A stretch of 29,051 nucleotides of DNA, from assembly GCA_964431385.1 (NCBI GenBank), contig CAYSJM010000040.1:1-29051 (forward strand). The letters are read 5' to 3'. The translations under genes and the position numbers were made by a program. Below are positions 7,393 through 16,503 of this stretch, piece by piece. The notes below the pieces were generated by a model. It did no database searches and had not been told where the DNA came from. It worked only from the letters and a program-made list of their open reading frames with translations. The stretch comes from UTCHB3 sp964431385. GTDB lineage: Bacteria > Bacteroidota > Ignavibacteria > Ignavibacteriales > Ignavibacteriaceae. Numbering within the stretch: position 1 is the stretch's first letter; each line of letters begins with the position of its first letter.

Positions 7393-8919
7393 ATGGTGGT
7401 TAGTAGTGGCTGTTCGCACAATAATTTAAAACTTATTGAGCGTATAACTATAGCCTTCTCGATAATCATCGCGATACTACTCGTTTTGATCGGTACCACA
7501 AAACATGGCTTAGGACTGACCGGAGATAGCATGAATTATCTTGCCCTTTCGGAAAACCTGCTGAACGGAAAAGGGGTGGTTGGAATGGGGGGAACTTCAT
7601 TTATTTTATGGCCACCGGGTTATTCCATTATCATTTCAGGTTTGCTCGCTATTACTAATTCAGACGCCTACTCAATTCTTACGGCGTTAAATCTTGTTTC
7701 ATTGACTGCTACCATCATACTTTCGTCACTCCTCTTTCGACAAACTTTACTGGAAGCAAAAATCCGCTTTTATGGTTCTTTATTATTGGTGTTAGCTCCA
7801 GGTGTTTATTTAATTTGGGTGTTTGCATTTGTTGAGACAGTTTTTGTACCAATTTTACTTTTATTCTTATTTCTTTGTCAGAAATGGCGGAACAACCTGT
7901 CAATATCGAGAGTTTGTCAACTTTCGCTAATTTCATTAACATTATTCTTCCTAAAATATATTGGAATTGTAACTCTCCCAATTATTCTCTACTTGATCTA
8001 TAAGGGAAATACTGAAAAGAAATTGCAGAAATATTCCTTTGGGGTTCTGATTTCACTATTTCCTGCTATTTTATGGGTTGTTAAGAATTATCTCGTATCC
8101 GGTACCCCATTTGGGTTAAGAGGATCATCACTTTATGGTCTCTTTGAAGTTTTGTTCATATCAATAGAGACTTTCCTTTATTGGGTTTTTCCTGTCGTAA
8201 TGTTATTAAGACTAACTATCTTTTTATTCCTTGGGCTTAGGAAGGAATCAGACTCGGGGGGATCAAATATCCTTTCGAAGATAGATATTCACCTTTTATT
8301 CATCGGTTTATTTCTAATTGTAACATTTATCTCATCCACAATTTCAGCGTTTGACAGATTAAACAACAGACTTTTGTTTCCAGTTTTTATACCACTATTG
8401 ATTGTATGTTTAGTATCTGTTGAGCAGCTTAAGCTAAGAATTGAGGTGATGAAAAAAAAGAAAGTGATGTTTTTTTTTGGGATTATATTGATGTCTATTC
8501 CGGTTTTAGCATACATCCGTACCGATATAAGATCATTTAATTCAAGAATTCTAAACGGCGCCGGTGGAATTTCCACAGATGAATATCAGGCACACCTCCC
8601 TAGAATACCAATGGAAGTAATAGACAGACTAAAAAGTGAAAGGTCGGTGTATTCCAACGGTCCGGAATTACTTTATTATGCAACGACAATTCAGTCGAAA
8701 AAGGCACCGCGAAAGTTTTACTACAATTCTACTACTGTTGAGGTGGAACACAAAAATTTAAAGAATTTTTTCGGAAATGAGAAGAGTTTTTTGGTCTGGT
8801 TGGGAGACAATAAAGCAGATTTGAGTTATTCGCTCGAAGAACTTAAACAATTCTACAATCTTAAATTAAGCTCTTCCGGTAAAGAGTACCGAGTTTACGA
8901 GATATCGGTTCAAAAATGA
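7393..8919 (+). CDS. GT-C type polytopic membrane glycosyltransferase (family 39-like)
   Basis: This is an inner-membrane protein of 508 residues with roughly ten or more hydrophobic segments and a C-terminal soluble part (about residues 385-508). After the first membrane helix comes GLTGDSMNYLALSENLLNGKG; an acidic residue (Asp45) in the first external loop followed by an aromatic and an N/G-rich turn is the usual GT-C pattern (ArnT/PMT-like enzymes). These enzymes transfer sugars from polyprenyl-phosphate donors on the periplasmic face. PPGYSII (about residue 75) fits the conserved second loop. Donor and acceptor are unknown. The last four bases overlap the flippase start (ATGA), indicating translational coupling. 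The N-terminus (VVSSGCSHNN) is not well supported, and the true start may be downstream. Confidence 0.75.
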   Translation: MVVSSGCSHNNLKLIERITIAFSIIIAILLVLIGTTKHGLGLTGDSMNYLALSENLLNGKGVVGMGGTSFILWPPGYSIIISGLLAITNSDAYSILTALNLVSLTATIILSSLLFRQTLLEAKIRFYGSLLLVLAPGVYLIWVFAFVETVFVPILLLFLFLCQKWRNNLSISRVCQLSLISLTLFFLKYIGIVTLPIILYLIYKGNTEKKLQKYSFGVLISLFPAILWVVKNYLVSGTPFGLRGSSLYGLFEVLFISIETFLYWVFPVVMLLRLTIFLFLGLRKESDSGGSNILSKIDIHLLFIGLFLIVTFISSTISAFDRLNNRLLFPVFIPLLIVCLVSVEQLKLRIEVMKKKKVMFFFGIILMSIPVLAYIRTDIRSFNSRILNGAGGISTDEYQAHLPRIPMEVIDRLKSERSVYSNGPELLYYATTIQSKKAPRKFYYNSTTVEVEHKNLKNFFGNEKSFLVWLGDNKADLSYSLEELKQFYNLKLSSSGKEYRVYEISVQK

Positions 8920-10181
8920 AAACCAAATTGAAGACTTTAACCGCATTTCTTCCTGCCGGATTGCTGAAATTAATTCTAAATAGCGGTTATTTTTTCGCAT
9001 CATCAGTGCTGGGTATAACGGTCTCATTCATTTCTTTCCCTCTGTTTGTCGTACTCCTTACAAAGGAAGATTTTGGCATCCTGGCATTTTTCACTGCTTT
9101 AAATACTATAATAGCACAATTTTCTTTTTTTTCCCTCACAAATTATTATATCGTCAGAAGCAGAGAATTAGCGGAGATCGAAAAGAAACAATTGCTTCGA
9201 AATCTGATTATTTTCAATTTTTTCTGGAATTTGATTCTCTCGGCAACGGGGATGCTCTTTGTTTATTTATACTTCCTTTTTTCTGAAACTACAATTCAGT
9301 ATTTTCCAAATGTTCCTATTATGTTTGTCATCCTGATTAGTAATGGTGTGATTGTTTTTAGATTGGTAGAATTCAGAATAGAGGGGAAAGGGAAATACTT
9401 TTTTCTCACAGAAGCATCTCAGCTCTTGGGGAATTTGTTTTTTTCGCTGTTAATCGTATGGTATTTTGATTTGGGGGCTACAGGGAAGCTTACAGGAATT
9501 GCTGTCTCAAATTCGATAGTTGCTTTAACTCTTTGGTTTCTAATGGACCAAAAGCAAGATGAGAGTTTCACTCTAACTGAAGTGAAAAAGGGATTAAGGG
9601 AAATGTTGCCGCTGACACTTGCCTCATTTCTCCACAGCACTGCACCATCGGCTGATGTGATTGTACTGGAACGATTAAATAATCTGCCGGGGTTGGGAGT
9701 TTACAATGTGGGGAAGCAAATCTCAACATTTGTTGTGACCGCGTGCACCTCTGTTTTTCAAGCTTTTGAGCCCAGGTTTTATGAAGATTTCCGAAATAAA
9801 CCAATAAGAAAATCAAAAAATTTTACGGTATTTCTGCTGCTTATAATGATTATTGTGGTGTCGTATTTTCTCTTTTCTGATGTAATAATTCAAGTGCTGA
9901 CGCTTGGAAAATTTCACGATTCTCTGGAGTACTCAAATATTCTTGTGATTCAGGCTCTTATTCTACCGATTATTCAGGCTGTTCAGATTAAATTTTATTT
10001 AGTAAAAAAAATAAAATTAATAGCCACGATTAATCTGATCGGAAGTTTTGCTCTATTGGGCTTGGTATTTGTTTTAACATCAAAAATGATTTACACTGGT
10101 GCGGCAATAGCTTTTGTAGTCTCCGCATTATTGCAGCTAATTTTAATTCTAACGGCACATATGAGAAATAAAAATGGTTAA
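8916..10181 (+). CDS. Wzx-like polysaccharide/oligosaccharide flippase (MOP superfamily)
   Basis: This polytopic protein of 421 residues has about 12 hydrophobic segments along its whole length and no large soluble domain, the shape of MOP-superfamily lipid-linked sugar exporters. The N-terminal stretch FFASSVLGITVSFISFPLFVVLLTKEDFGILAFFTALNT closely fits the start of Wzx/RfbX-type flippases (helix 1, then LTKEDFGxxAFF). Its role would be to move undecaprenyl-linked glycan from the cytoplasmic to the periplasmic leaflet. It overlaps the upstream GT-C gene by four bases and the downstream glycosyltransferase by eight, so the three are almost certainly one operon. The substrate glycan is unknown. 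Confidence 0.85.
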   Translation: MKTKLKTLTAFLPAGLLKLILNSGYFFASSVLGITVSFISFPLFVVLLTKEDFGILAFFTALNTIIAQFSFFSLTNYYIVRSRELAEIEKKQLLRNLIIFNFFWNLILSATGMLFVYLYFLFSETTIQYFPNVPIMFVILISNGVIVFRLVEFRIEGKGKYFFLTEASQLLGNLFFSLLIVWYFDLGATGKLTGIAVSNSIVALTLWFLMDQKQDESFTLTEVKKGLREMLPLTLASFLHSTAPSADVIVLERLNNLPGLGVYNVGKQISTFVVTACTSVFQAFEPRFYEDFRNKPIRKSKNFTVFLLLIMIIVVSYFLFSDVIIQVLTLGKFHDSLEYSNILVIQALILPIIQAVQIKFYLVKKIKLIATINLIGSFALLGLVFVLTSKMIYTGAAIAFVVSALLQLILILTAHMRNKNG

Positions 10182-11109
10182 TACTCCTGTTTTATTGATT
10201 GCTTTTAATCGGCCTGAAATGCTTCAAAAAGTTGTGGATGCACTTTCCGAGATTAGATTCGCGAAATTGTATGCTTTTGTGGATGGACCGAGAGAAAATA
10301 ATTCAGACGATTTAGTTAAAATTGGGGAATGTAAAAAAATAATCGAAACTATCGATTTTAGCAACGAAGTTATAAAATTATACTCAACCAAAAATCTTGG
10401 TTGTGGTGGTGGTCCATTTTATGCAATTACGAAAGTTTTTGAGAAAGAGACAAGTTCAATCATTTTGGAGGACGATTGTGTCCCCGGGCAATCGTTTTTT
10501 GGATTTTGTGAGGAGTTGCTGTTAAGATACCAAAATGAAGAAAAAGTTTGGATGATAAGTGGGCATAATTTTAGCTGGAATTATAATAAGTCAGAAAATA
10601 GCTACCTTTATTCTGGGTATTTTCATACAGGTGGTTGGGCAACCTGGCGTAGAAGTTGGGAGATGGTCGATTTGAGAACGGAACATTATAATTCCAGAGT
10701 AGAATGGATACTCTCGAAGCGATTTTCTAAGCTGCGTGAAAGAAATTTTTTTTTAGATGAAATTCGTTTTAACTTAAATAGACCCGATTATTCGGGGTGG
10801 GATTATCAAACTGCATTAACATTTTGGGAAAATGAAGGGTTGAGCATAATCCCACTTAAGAATTTAGTTTCAAATATAGGCATATCTGGCACCCATTTCT
10901 CAGGTGACGACAGACCATTTTTTAATGTATCTGTTGATGAATATTTCAAAATTTTAAATCATCCATTGAAAATTGAGAGGGATATTGAATATGACGATTT
11001 CCATTTCAAAAATCATTGGATTAAAGCCTACAAAAGACCATTGGGGAAAAGGATATTCAGTTATCTACGAAAAAGAGTCAAGAGATTAATTGATTATAGT
11101 CTGTTTTGA
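10174..11109 (+). CDS. GT-A fold glycosyltransferase (HlpA-like / GT2-like)
   Basis: This cytoplasmic sugar transferase has 311 residues. The N-terminus PVLLIAFNRPEMLQKVVDAL is the nucleotide-sugar binding strand of GT-A enzymes; AFVDGPRENN follows. The metal-binding acidic motif is ILEDDC (Glu99-Asp100-Asp101). A family-typical segment SGHNF ... YFHTGGWATWRRSW follows at about 128-165. Proteins of this kind are often labelled hemolytic protein HlpA-like or related to GNT-I-type transferases; the sugar used cannot be inferred. It starts inside the flippase gene (eight-base overlap). About 80 bases separate it from the peptidase gene that follows. A run of nine T's at 10746-10754 is a possible slippage site. 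Confidence 0.82.
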   Translation: MVNTPVLLIAFNRPEMLQKVVDALSEIRFAKLYAFVDGPRENNSDDLVKIGECKKIIETIDFSNEVIKLYSTKNLGCGGGPFYAITKVFEKETSSIILEDDCVPGQSFFGFCEELLLRYQNEEKVWMISGHNFSWNYNKSENSYLYSGYFHTGGWATWRRSWEMVDLRTEHYNSRVEWILSKRFSKLRERNFFLDEIRFNLNRPDYSGWDYQTALTFWENEGLSIIPLKNLVSNIGISGTHFSGDDRPFFNVSVDEYFKILNHPLKIERDIEYDDFHFKNHWIKAYKRPLGKRIFSYLRKRVKRLIDYSLF

Positions 11110-11190
11110 TTTCCCAAAATATTTTATATTGTAAGTCTTGTTTTATTGAAATTGAGCAACATTTTGAACTTAAAATTTTCCCAGGTTTCC

Positions 11191-14100
11191 ATGCGAAGAA
11201 TTCTTTTACTAATTCCATTTGTCTTCCTTTCACTTCAGGCGCAAGATAAGATATCAGGTTATCAAGATAGTAACCAAAAAATTAAATTTACCTTTCAGCC
11301 TGAAGCTGCAAATCTTGCCCGTCTCACCGATGACATAAAGCTTAAAAAACTGAGTTATTATGATGAATCCCGTCCCGGTGAACTTTCACTTCCATCCAAA
11401 TCACTTTTTGTTGCCATACCTCCGGGAGCTGAAGTAACGGTAGATTTTGTGATAATTGAGAAGAGAACTGAAGATTTTAATCCATCACTCAACCCTGAAG
11501 CAAATTTAACGGTTGATACCACAATAAGTCTCAATTTTGAACCAAAAGTTGCACCGGGAAACCCTAATCGGAAGGTAATTGAGATCTTGGGATATTTTGA
11601 GATTAAAGGAGTGAGGGTAGTTCACCTCAAATTTAATCAGTACAATTATGACTTTAATTCGGCGAAATTAGAAATAATTGACAAAATTGAGTTTTCACTA
11701 AATTCAAATAAACCAATCCTGAATTACAACGGGGGAATAAAATTTTCAGATGAAACCGTTAAACTATTTAAGGGGATGTTGGTCAATCCTGAGGCAGCAC
11801 AAAATTTTGCCATGAGCGTTCCCGCTTCGGATACATTGGGCAATTGGATAGATTTTACTGCTTCGTATGTTAAAATAGGTGTGGCAAAAGATGGCATCTA
11901 CAGGGTTTATGGCTCAGATCTGCAAGGACTTGGGGTAAATATTGGTGAAATTCAACCGGCAACACTTCAACTTTTGAAAAAGGGAATTCAGCAGGATATT
12001 TTTGTATATGATGGTGCTGATAATCGCTTTGATGCGACTGATTATGTAGAATTTCTTGGTGAGAGAAATATGGGGAGCCCTGATTACAGAACACCAAATG
12101 TATATGGCTTACCGTATAATGAGTATTTTGATCGATTCACCGATACAACAATTTATTGGGTCACTTGGAATAAAAACAGCGGGAAAAGGGTGCAAACGGC
12201 ACTTCAAAATTTACAGGCTACAGCAGATACACTTAAAGCCTATACCGAACTGGTTCATCAAGAGCAAGATCGGTCATATCTCAATTTTGATGGAAATTTG
12301 GTAAGAAGAGATCTTCCTTATTTTTACGAAAACAAAACCTTTTATTGGCAAAATATTAATGCACCAACGGCAGCTGCTTCAAGATCTTATACCTTCAGTT
12401 TTAGTGAATTAGACCAGGAAGACAGTGTCAGATTCTACTCCAGAATTGCAAGTGGTGCTTCCAGTAACGCCACATTATCACACAGTCTGGTGATGCAGAT
12501 TGGTAATTTATATCCAACTTATGATTCTTCTTCCCTTGACAGATATGACAGAATTGTACTTCATGGAAGTGCACCGGTATCACTTTTTACGAACGGAAAC
12601 AATACACTCAAAGTGGTTTCCTATCCAACCGGCACCGCGATCAATACAGTTTGGATTGACTGGGTCGAGATGGAATATTCTCGGAAACTTAAGGCGACGA
12701 ACGACTCCCTTAATTTCAAATTCCCTTACACCTCCAATGGTGGCATAAAAAACATCGAAATAACAAATATTGCATCCGATAGCCTCATTCTATGGAAAAG
12801 AGGAAACGGAGTTAAAAAAATATTTGCTACCAGATCGGGGAATTCTCTTGTTGTTCAAGATACAGTAGCAACTTCCGATAGATATTTCCTTGTGAAAAAC
12901 TCTTCTGTGCTAAAACCGGCTCTCTATTACAAGAAAAACTGGAAAAATCTTCGCAATCCGGCGAATAAAGCGGATTACCTTGCTGTTTCTATAGAGGCAT
13001 TTGACATACCAATTAGACAACATTTGGGATATTTGAAAAATTCACATCAAATTGATACACTTTTTGTTGATATTAATGATGTTTATGATGAATACTCTTA
13101 TGGATATTTCTCAATTGATGCATTGAGAGATTTTTTCAAGACTACCCAAACAGTTTGGAGTGCACCTTATCCTGATTATGCCGTTCTGGTCGGAAGTGCC
13201 GCTTGGGATTACAGATTGAGCCACTCGACAGTGCTTGGATTCAAACCAAAGAAGAACATTGTTCCCTCCTATGGATCTCCTTTAAGTGATAATTTGTTAT
13301 CGGTTTTTGATTCAACAAATTCTTATATCCCCCAAATAATCACAGGACGAATTCCCGCAAAAAGTTTTGATGATGTTCAGAGGTACTTTGGAAAGTTATC
13401 TTCTCACTACACTCAAAAGTATGACAGATTTAATAAAAGGGTATTACTTCTCTCAGGTGGGGATAATGAATCTCAGGCGATTGAATTCAGAGATCAAAAT
13501 ACAGTTCTTTCAAATGTATTTAAGGCTAAACCGTATTCTTTTGAATACAACCAGTACTACAGAACTTTCACTCCCTTTACTAATTATGGTCCGTTTCCAT
13601 TATCTGAAGTAGATGCAAATATAAAGCGGGGTGGTGTAATTCTCTCATATGTGGGGCATTCAGGGACTTTTCACTGGGACAACGATATTCGTACTCCAAG
13701 TCAGCTATTGAACAATGTTGGGAAAGGTTCTATTCTTACTGACTTTGGCTGTTCAACCGGTAAATTTGGTGAACCTGATGTTGATTGTTTCGCAGAACAA
13801 TTTTTATTGTACCCGACGGGTCAGCCAATCGCATATGTCAGTAATGCGAGTTTGGGATTTACCAGTACCGCAAGTGTCGCACCAAATTTATTTTACACCG
13901 CAATCATCCGGGATAGCGTTTGGAAACCGGCAGATGCACTTAGGACAGCCAAAATAAATATGCTTCAACAGCATGGTAACAGTACTACGAATCAATTATT
14001 CACCATGACTAACACTTATTTTGGTGATCCATTCCTGACACTAAAAATCCCACCAAAAGTAAACTTTTTATACGATACCGAATCATTAGTGATATCACCA

Positions 14101-16503
14101 AAAAATCCTGATGATACGCAAGATTCAATAAAAGTGACAGTAAATTATTTCAATTATGGTTCAACACTGAACGATTCTCTCAACATCAAGATTACAGACA
14201 GGTTAAATGGCGATGTTGTGTTCGAATCGATAATCAGGAGACTCGTTCCTGAATTCAAAGATTCAGTTACTGTCTCAATCCCTATAAAGAATAAACTTGG
14301 GGTACATTCTATTAAAGCAACCCTTAATTCGGATGGACGAATAGATGAGATTTACAACACCGATAATGAAACTGAAACATCCTTTATAGTTAGCAGTTCA
14401 GCCTCGCGCGACTATCTCAAATATAGCAATGAAAATGTTGTAAAAGATTTTCTTTATTTTATTAATCCGCAAAGAAAACCGGAAGTTGAATCAGTTACAG
14501 TACAGATTGCAGATAATCCCCTAATGTCCTCCTCTGTTCAATTTACGGTTCCTTTTGACTCATTTTTTACAAAAGTCTCTTTATCTTCACTTCAAAAAGA
14601 AAAGCGCTACTGGTTCAGAGTGAAGGACAATACTTCAGGACTATTTGGAACGATACGATCAATTTATCTGTCAACAAGAAATGGATTTGGGCTTTCTGAT
14701 AGTATATCATTTTATTCGTCAGTGTTTGGAGATCTTACATTTAATGGTAATTCCTTGATGTTAAATGACAGGAGCGTCCGTCTCAAGATTGTTGCATCCG
14801 GATATTATGATGGCAATTCTTCAGTAATATCTTACAATAATACAAATGTTTTACAATCTAGTACCGTCTTAAGTCACAATGTTGCAGTATTTGACGCAAA
14901 CACTCTACAATTTCAGTATGTTAAGTCATTCAACCTGACTTATGGTGATCCTGCTTATGAGAGGTTGACTTATAAGGCATTTCTCGATACTCTCGATGAA
15001 TCCAGACTCATTGTTATCGCTGCCGCTTTTGACCCATTCACCGGGACAGATGCTGAATTGAGAAATAAATTAAAAAGTTATGGTAGTATTTATATCGACT
15101 CTGTACGAGCAAGGGACTCTTGGTTTATGATCGGTAGAAAAAATGCACCTCCCGGTAGTCTCCCTGAGCGTTGGAAAAAAGCAAATCAGGGGGAAGTTTC
15201 ATTTGATACAACATACAGTTTTAAAACGCAAAATGGCCGATTATTATCAAACAAGATAGGACCGGTAGTTAGTTGGGACAAACTTGAAGTTCAAGCAACA
15301 GTACCGGATTCGACTTCGATTAAATATAGGATAGTGGGTACTTCTCCGTCCGGCGTAATCGATACGACAGGATACTTAAGTGGAACGACCAATATTTATG
15401 ATTTGTCGAGTCTTAATAGTAAATCGTATCAAACTATAAGAGTACTCGCAGAGTTTGAAACGAAAACTGTAACTACACCCCAACTCTCTGGTCTTTTTGT
15501 TAACTATAAAGATTTCTGTGAAGTTGGTACAAATTATCAAGTTGTTAAACTTTCATCCGATACATTATTGCCAAACAGAGATGCAGACTTAAACTTCACC
15601 GTTATTAATGGGAGTGAAGCAGAGGCAAAGAATTTTAAAGTGAAGGTTGAGAGCAAGATCGGAAATAACCCCTCAGCGAAGATATTTGAAACGACAATTG
15701 ACTCGTTAGGAATATTTAGCAAAAAGAACTTTACCGTCAAATTTAGAACACCTATCGAAGTGGGTGCTGGTCAACTCACAATCACTGTAGATCCTGATAA
15801 TGTATTACAAGAATTTTATAAAGATAACAACTCTTATTCCGTCCCATTCTTTATAAAAGGTGACACTTCTAAACCTTATCTCACTCTTGCGATTGATGGG
15901 GAAGACATTCCCGATGGCGAATACATCAACCCAAAAGCTGAATTAAAAATTGAGTTGTATGATTTTTCCTCCATTCCACTACAGGATACTTCAACCATTT
16001 CAATGAAACTTAATGGGTCACCTGTTTTCTTTAGGAATCAGGGGGTTGCTTACACTTTCAACAATACAAATCCTAAAGTGACAGTAACATTTAAACCTGA
16101 GTTTAAAGACGGTGAATATGAATTTAATGTTGTAGCAAGAGGTAATTCCAGTTCATTTGCAGATACTGCCCGGATCGAGAAAAAATTCACTGTTGTAAAT
16201 GAGGCTAAGTTATTGAATGTTTATAATTATCCAAATCCATTACAACATGAGACATTTTTCACTTTTAAGTTAACCCAGATTCCGGAAGAATTGAAAGTGG
16301 TCATTTATACTGTTGCCGGAAGAAAGATTAAAGAGATTTCTGTGCCGATGAGTCAGTTGAAATATGATTTCAACAAAATATATTGGGATGGACGAGATGA
16401 AGATGGTGACACGATCGCAAATGGTGTTTATTTGTATCGAATCATAATGAAAAAAGGTGATAAAGTCGAGCGAATAACTGAAAAACTTGCTATTGTTCGT
16501 TAA
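11191..16503 (+). CDS. C25 (gingipain-family) cysteine peptidase, PorU/PorU2-like T9SS sortase candidate
   Basis: This exported protein has 1770 residues. The ATG at 11191 gives a clean signal peptide (MRRILLLIPFVFLSLQAQ) with AGG upstream; a TTG frame 15 codons earlier would spoil the signal. After an N-terminal region, the C25 peptidase domain runs from about 593 to 950. Its His lies in SYVGHSGTFHWDN (His823) and its nucleophile in TDFGCSTGKFG (Cys854), 31 residues apart as expected for gingipains. The domain is followed by a CARDB-like Ig module (about 968-1066), an ILEI-type domain (about 1190-1325, with RDSWFMIGRKNAPPGS), a second CARDB-like module (about 1456-1557) and a FlgD-like/T9SS-type C-terminal domain (about 1675-1770, NYPNP and NGVYLYRI). 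PorU removes sorting domains from T9SS cargo and can attach them to glycolipid at the cell surface. A secreted protease is the alternative. The 3' end overlaps the convergent gene by 14 bases. Confidence 0.85.
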   Translation: MRRILLLIPFVFLSLQAQDKISGYQDSNQKIKFTFQPEAANLARLTDDIKLKKLSYYDESRPGELSLPSKSLFVAIPPGAEVTVDFVIIEKRTEDFNPSLNPEANLTVDTTISLNFEPKVAPGNPNRKVIEILGYFEIKGVRVVHLKFNQYNYDFNSAKLEIIDKIEFSLNSNKPILNYNGGIKFSDETVKLFKGMLVNPEAAQNFAMSVPASDTLGNWIDFTASYVKIGVAKDGIYRVYGSDLQGLGVNIGEIQPATLQLLKKGIQQDIFVYDGADNRFDATDYVEFLGERNMGSPDYRTPNVYGLPYNEYFDRFTDTTIYWVTWNKNSGKRVQTALQNLQATADTLKAYTELVHQEQDRSYLNFDGNLVRRDLPYFYENKTFYWQNINAPTAAASRSYTFSFSELDQEDSVRFYSRIASGASSNATLSHSLVMQIGNLYPTYDSSSLDRYDRIVLHGSAPVSLFTNGNNTLKVVSYPTGTAINTVWIDWVEMEYSRKLKATNDSLNFKFPYTSNGGIKNIEITNIASDSLILWKRGNGVKKIFATRSGNSLVVQDTVATSDRYFLVKNSSVLKPALYYKKNWKNLRNPANKADYLAVSIEAFDIPIRQHLGYLKNSHQIDTLFVDINDVYDEYSYGYFSIDALRDFFKTTQTVWSAPYPDYAVLVGSAAWDYRLSHSTVLGFKPKKNIVPSYGSPLSDNLLSVFDSTNSYIPQIITGRIPAKSFDDVQRYFGKLSSHYTQKYDRFNKRVLLLSGGDNESQAIEFRDQNTVLSNVFKAKPYSFEYNQYYRTFTPFTNYGPFPLSEVDANIKRGGVILSYVGHSGTFHWDNDIRTPSQLLNNVGKGSILTDFGCSTGKFGEPDVDCFAEQFLLYPTGQPIAYVSNASLGFTSTASVAPNLFYTAIIRDSVWKPADALRTAKINMLQQHGNSTTNQLFTMTNTYFGDPFLTLKIPPKVNFLYDTESLVISPKNPDDTQDSIKVTVNYFNYGSTLNDSLNIKITDRLNGDVVFESIIRRLVPEFKDSVTVSIPIKNKLGVHSIKATLNSDGRIDEIYNTDNETETSFIVSSSASRDYLKYSNENVVKDFLYFINPQRKPEVESVTVQIADNPLMSSSVQFTVPFDSFFTKVSLSSLQKEKRYWFRVKDNTSGLFGTIRSIYLSTRNGFGLSDSISFYSSVFGDLTFNGNSLMLNDRSVRLKIVASGYYDGNSSVISYNNTNVLQSSTVLSHNVAVFDANTLQFQYVKSFNLTYGDPAYERLTYKAFLDTLDESRLIVIAAAFDPFTGTDAELRNKLKSYGSIYIDSVRARDSWFMIGRKNAPPGSLPERWKKANQGEVSFDTTYSFKTQNGRLLSNKIGPVVSWDKLEVQATVPDSTSIKYRIVGTSPSGVIDTTGYLSGTTNIYDLSSLNSKSYQTIRVLAEFETKTVTTPQLSGLFVNYKDFCEVGTNYQVVKLSSDTLLPNRDADLNFTVINGSEAEAKNFKVKVESKIGNNPSAKIFETTIDSLGIFSKKNFTVKFRTPIEVGAGQLTITVDPDNVLQEFYKDNNSYSVPFFIKGDTSKPYLTLAIDGEDIPDGEYINPKAELKIELYDFSSIPLQDTSTISMKLNGSPVFFRNQGVAYTFNNTNPKVTVTFKPEFKDGEYEFNVVARGNSSSFADTARIEKKFTVVNEAKLLNVYNYPNPLQHETFFTFKLTQIPEELKVVIYTVAGRKIKEISVPMSQLKYDFNKIYWDGRDEDGDTIANGVYLYRIIMKKGDKVERITEKLAIVR

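Noticed and set aside
16490..16503. 14-base overlap of convergent genes as a sign of a frameshift or misassembly
   Set aside because: Both reading frames are intact to their stops with normal C-termini; short convergent overlaps fit the tight packing also seen at 1775/1777 and 6362/6363.
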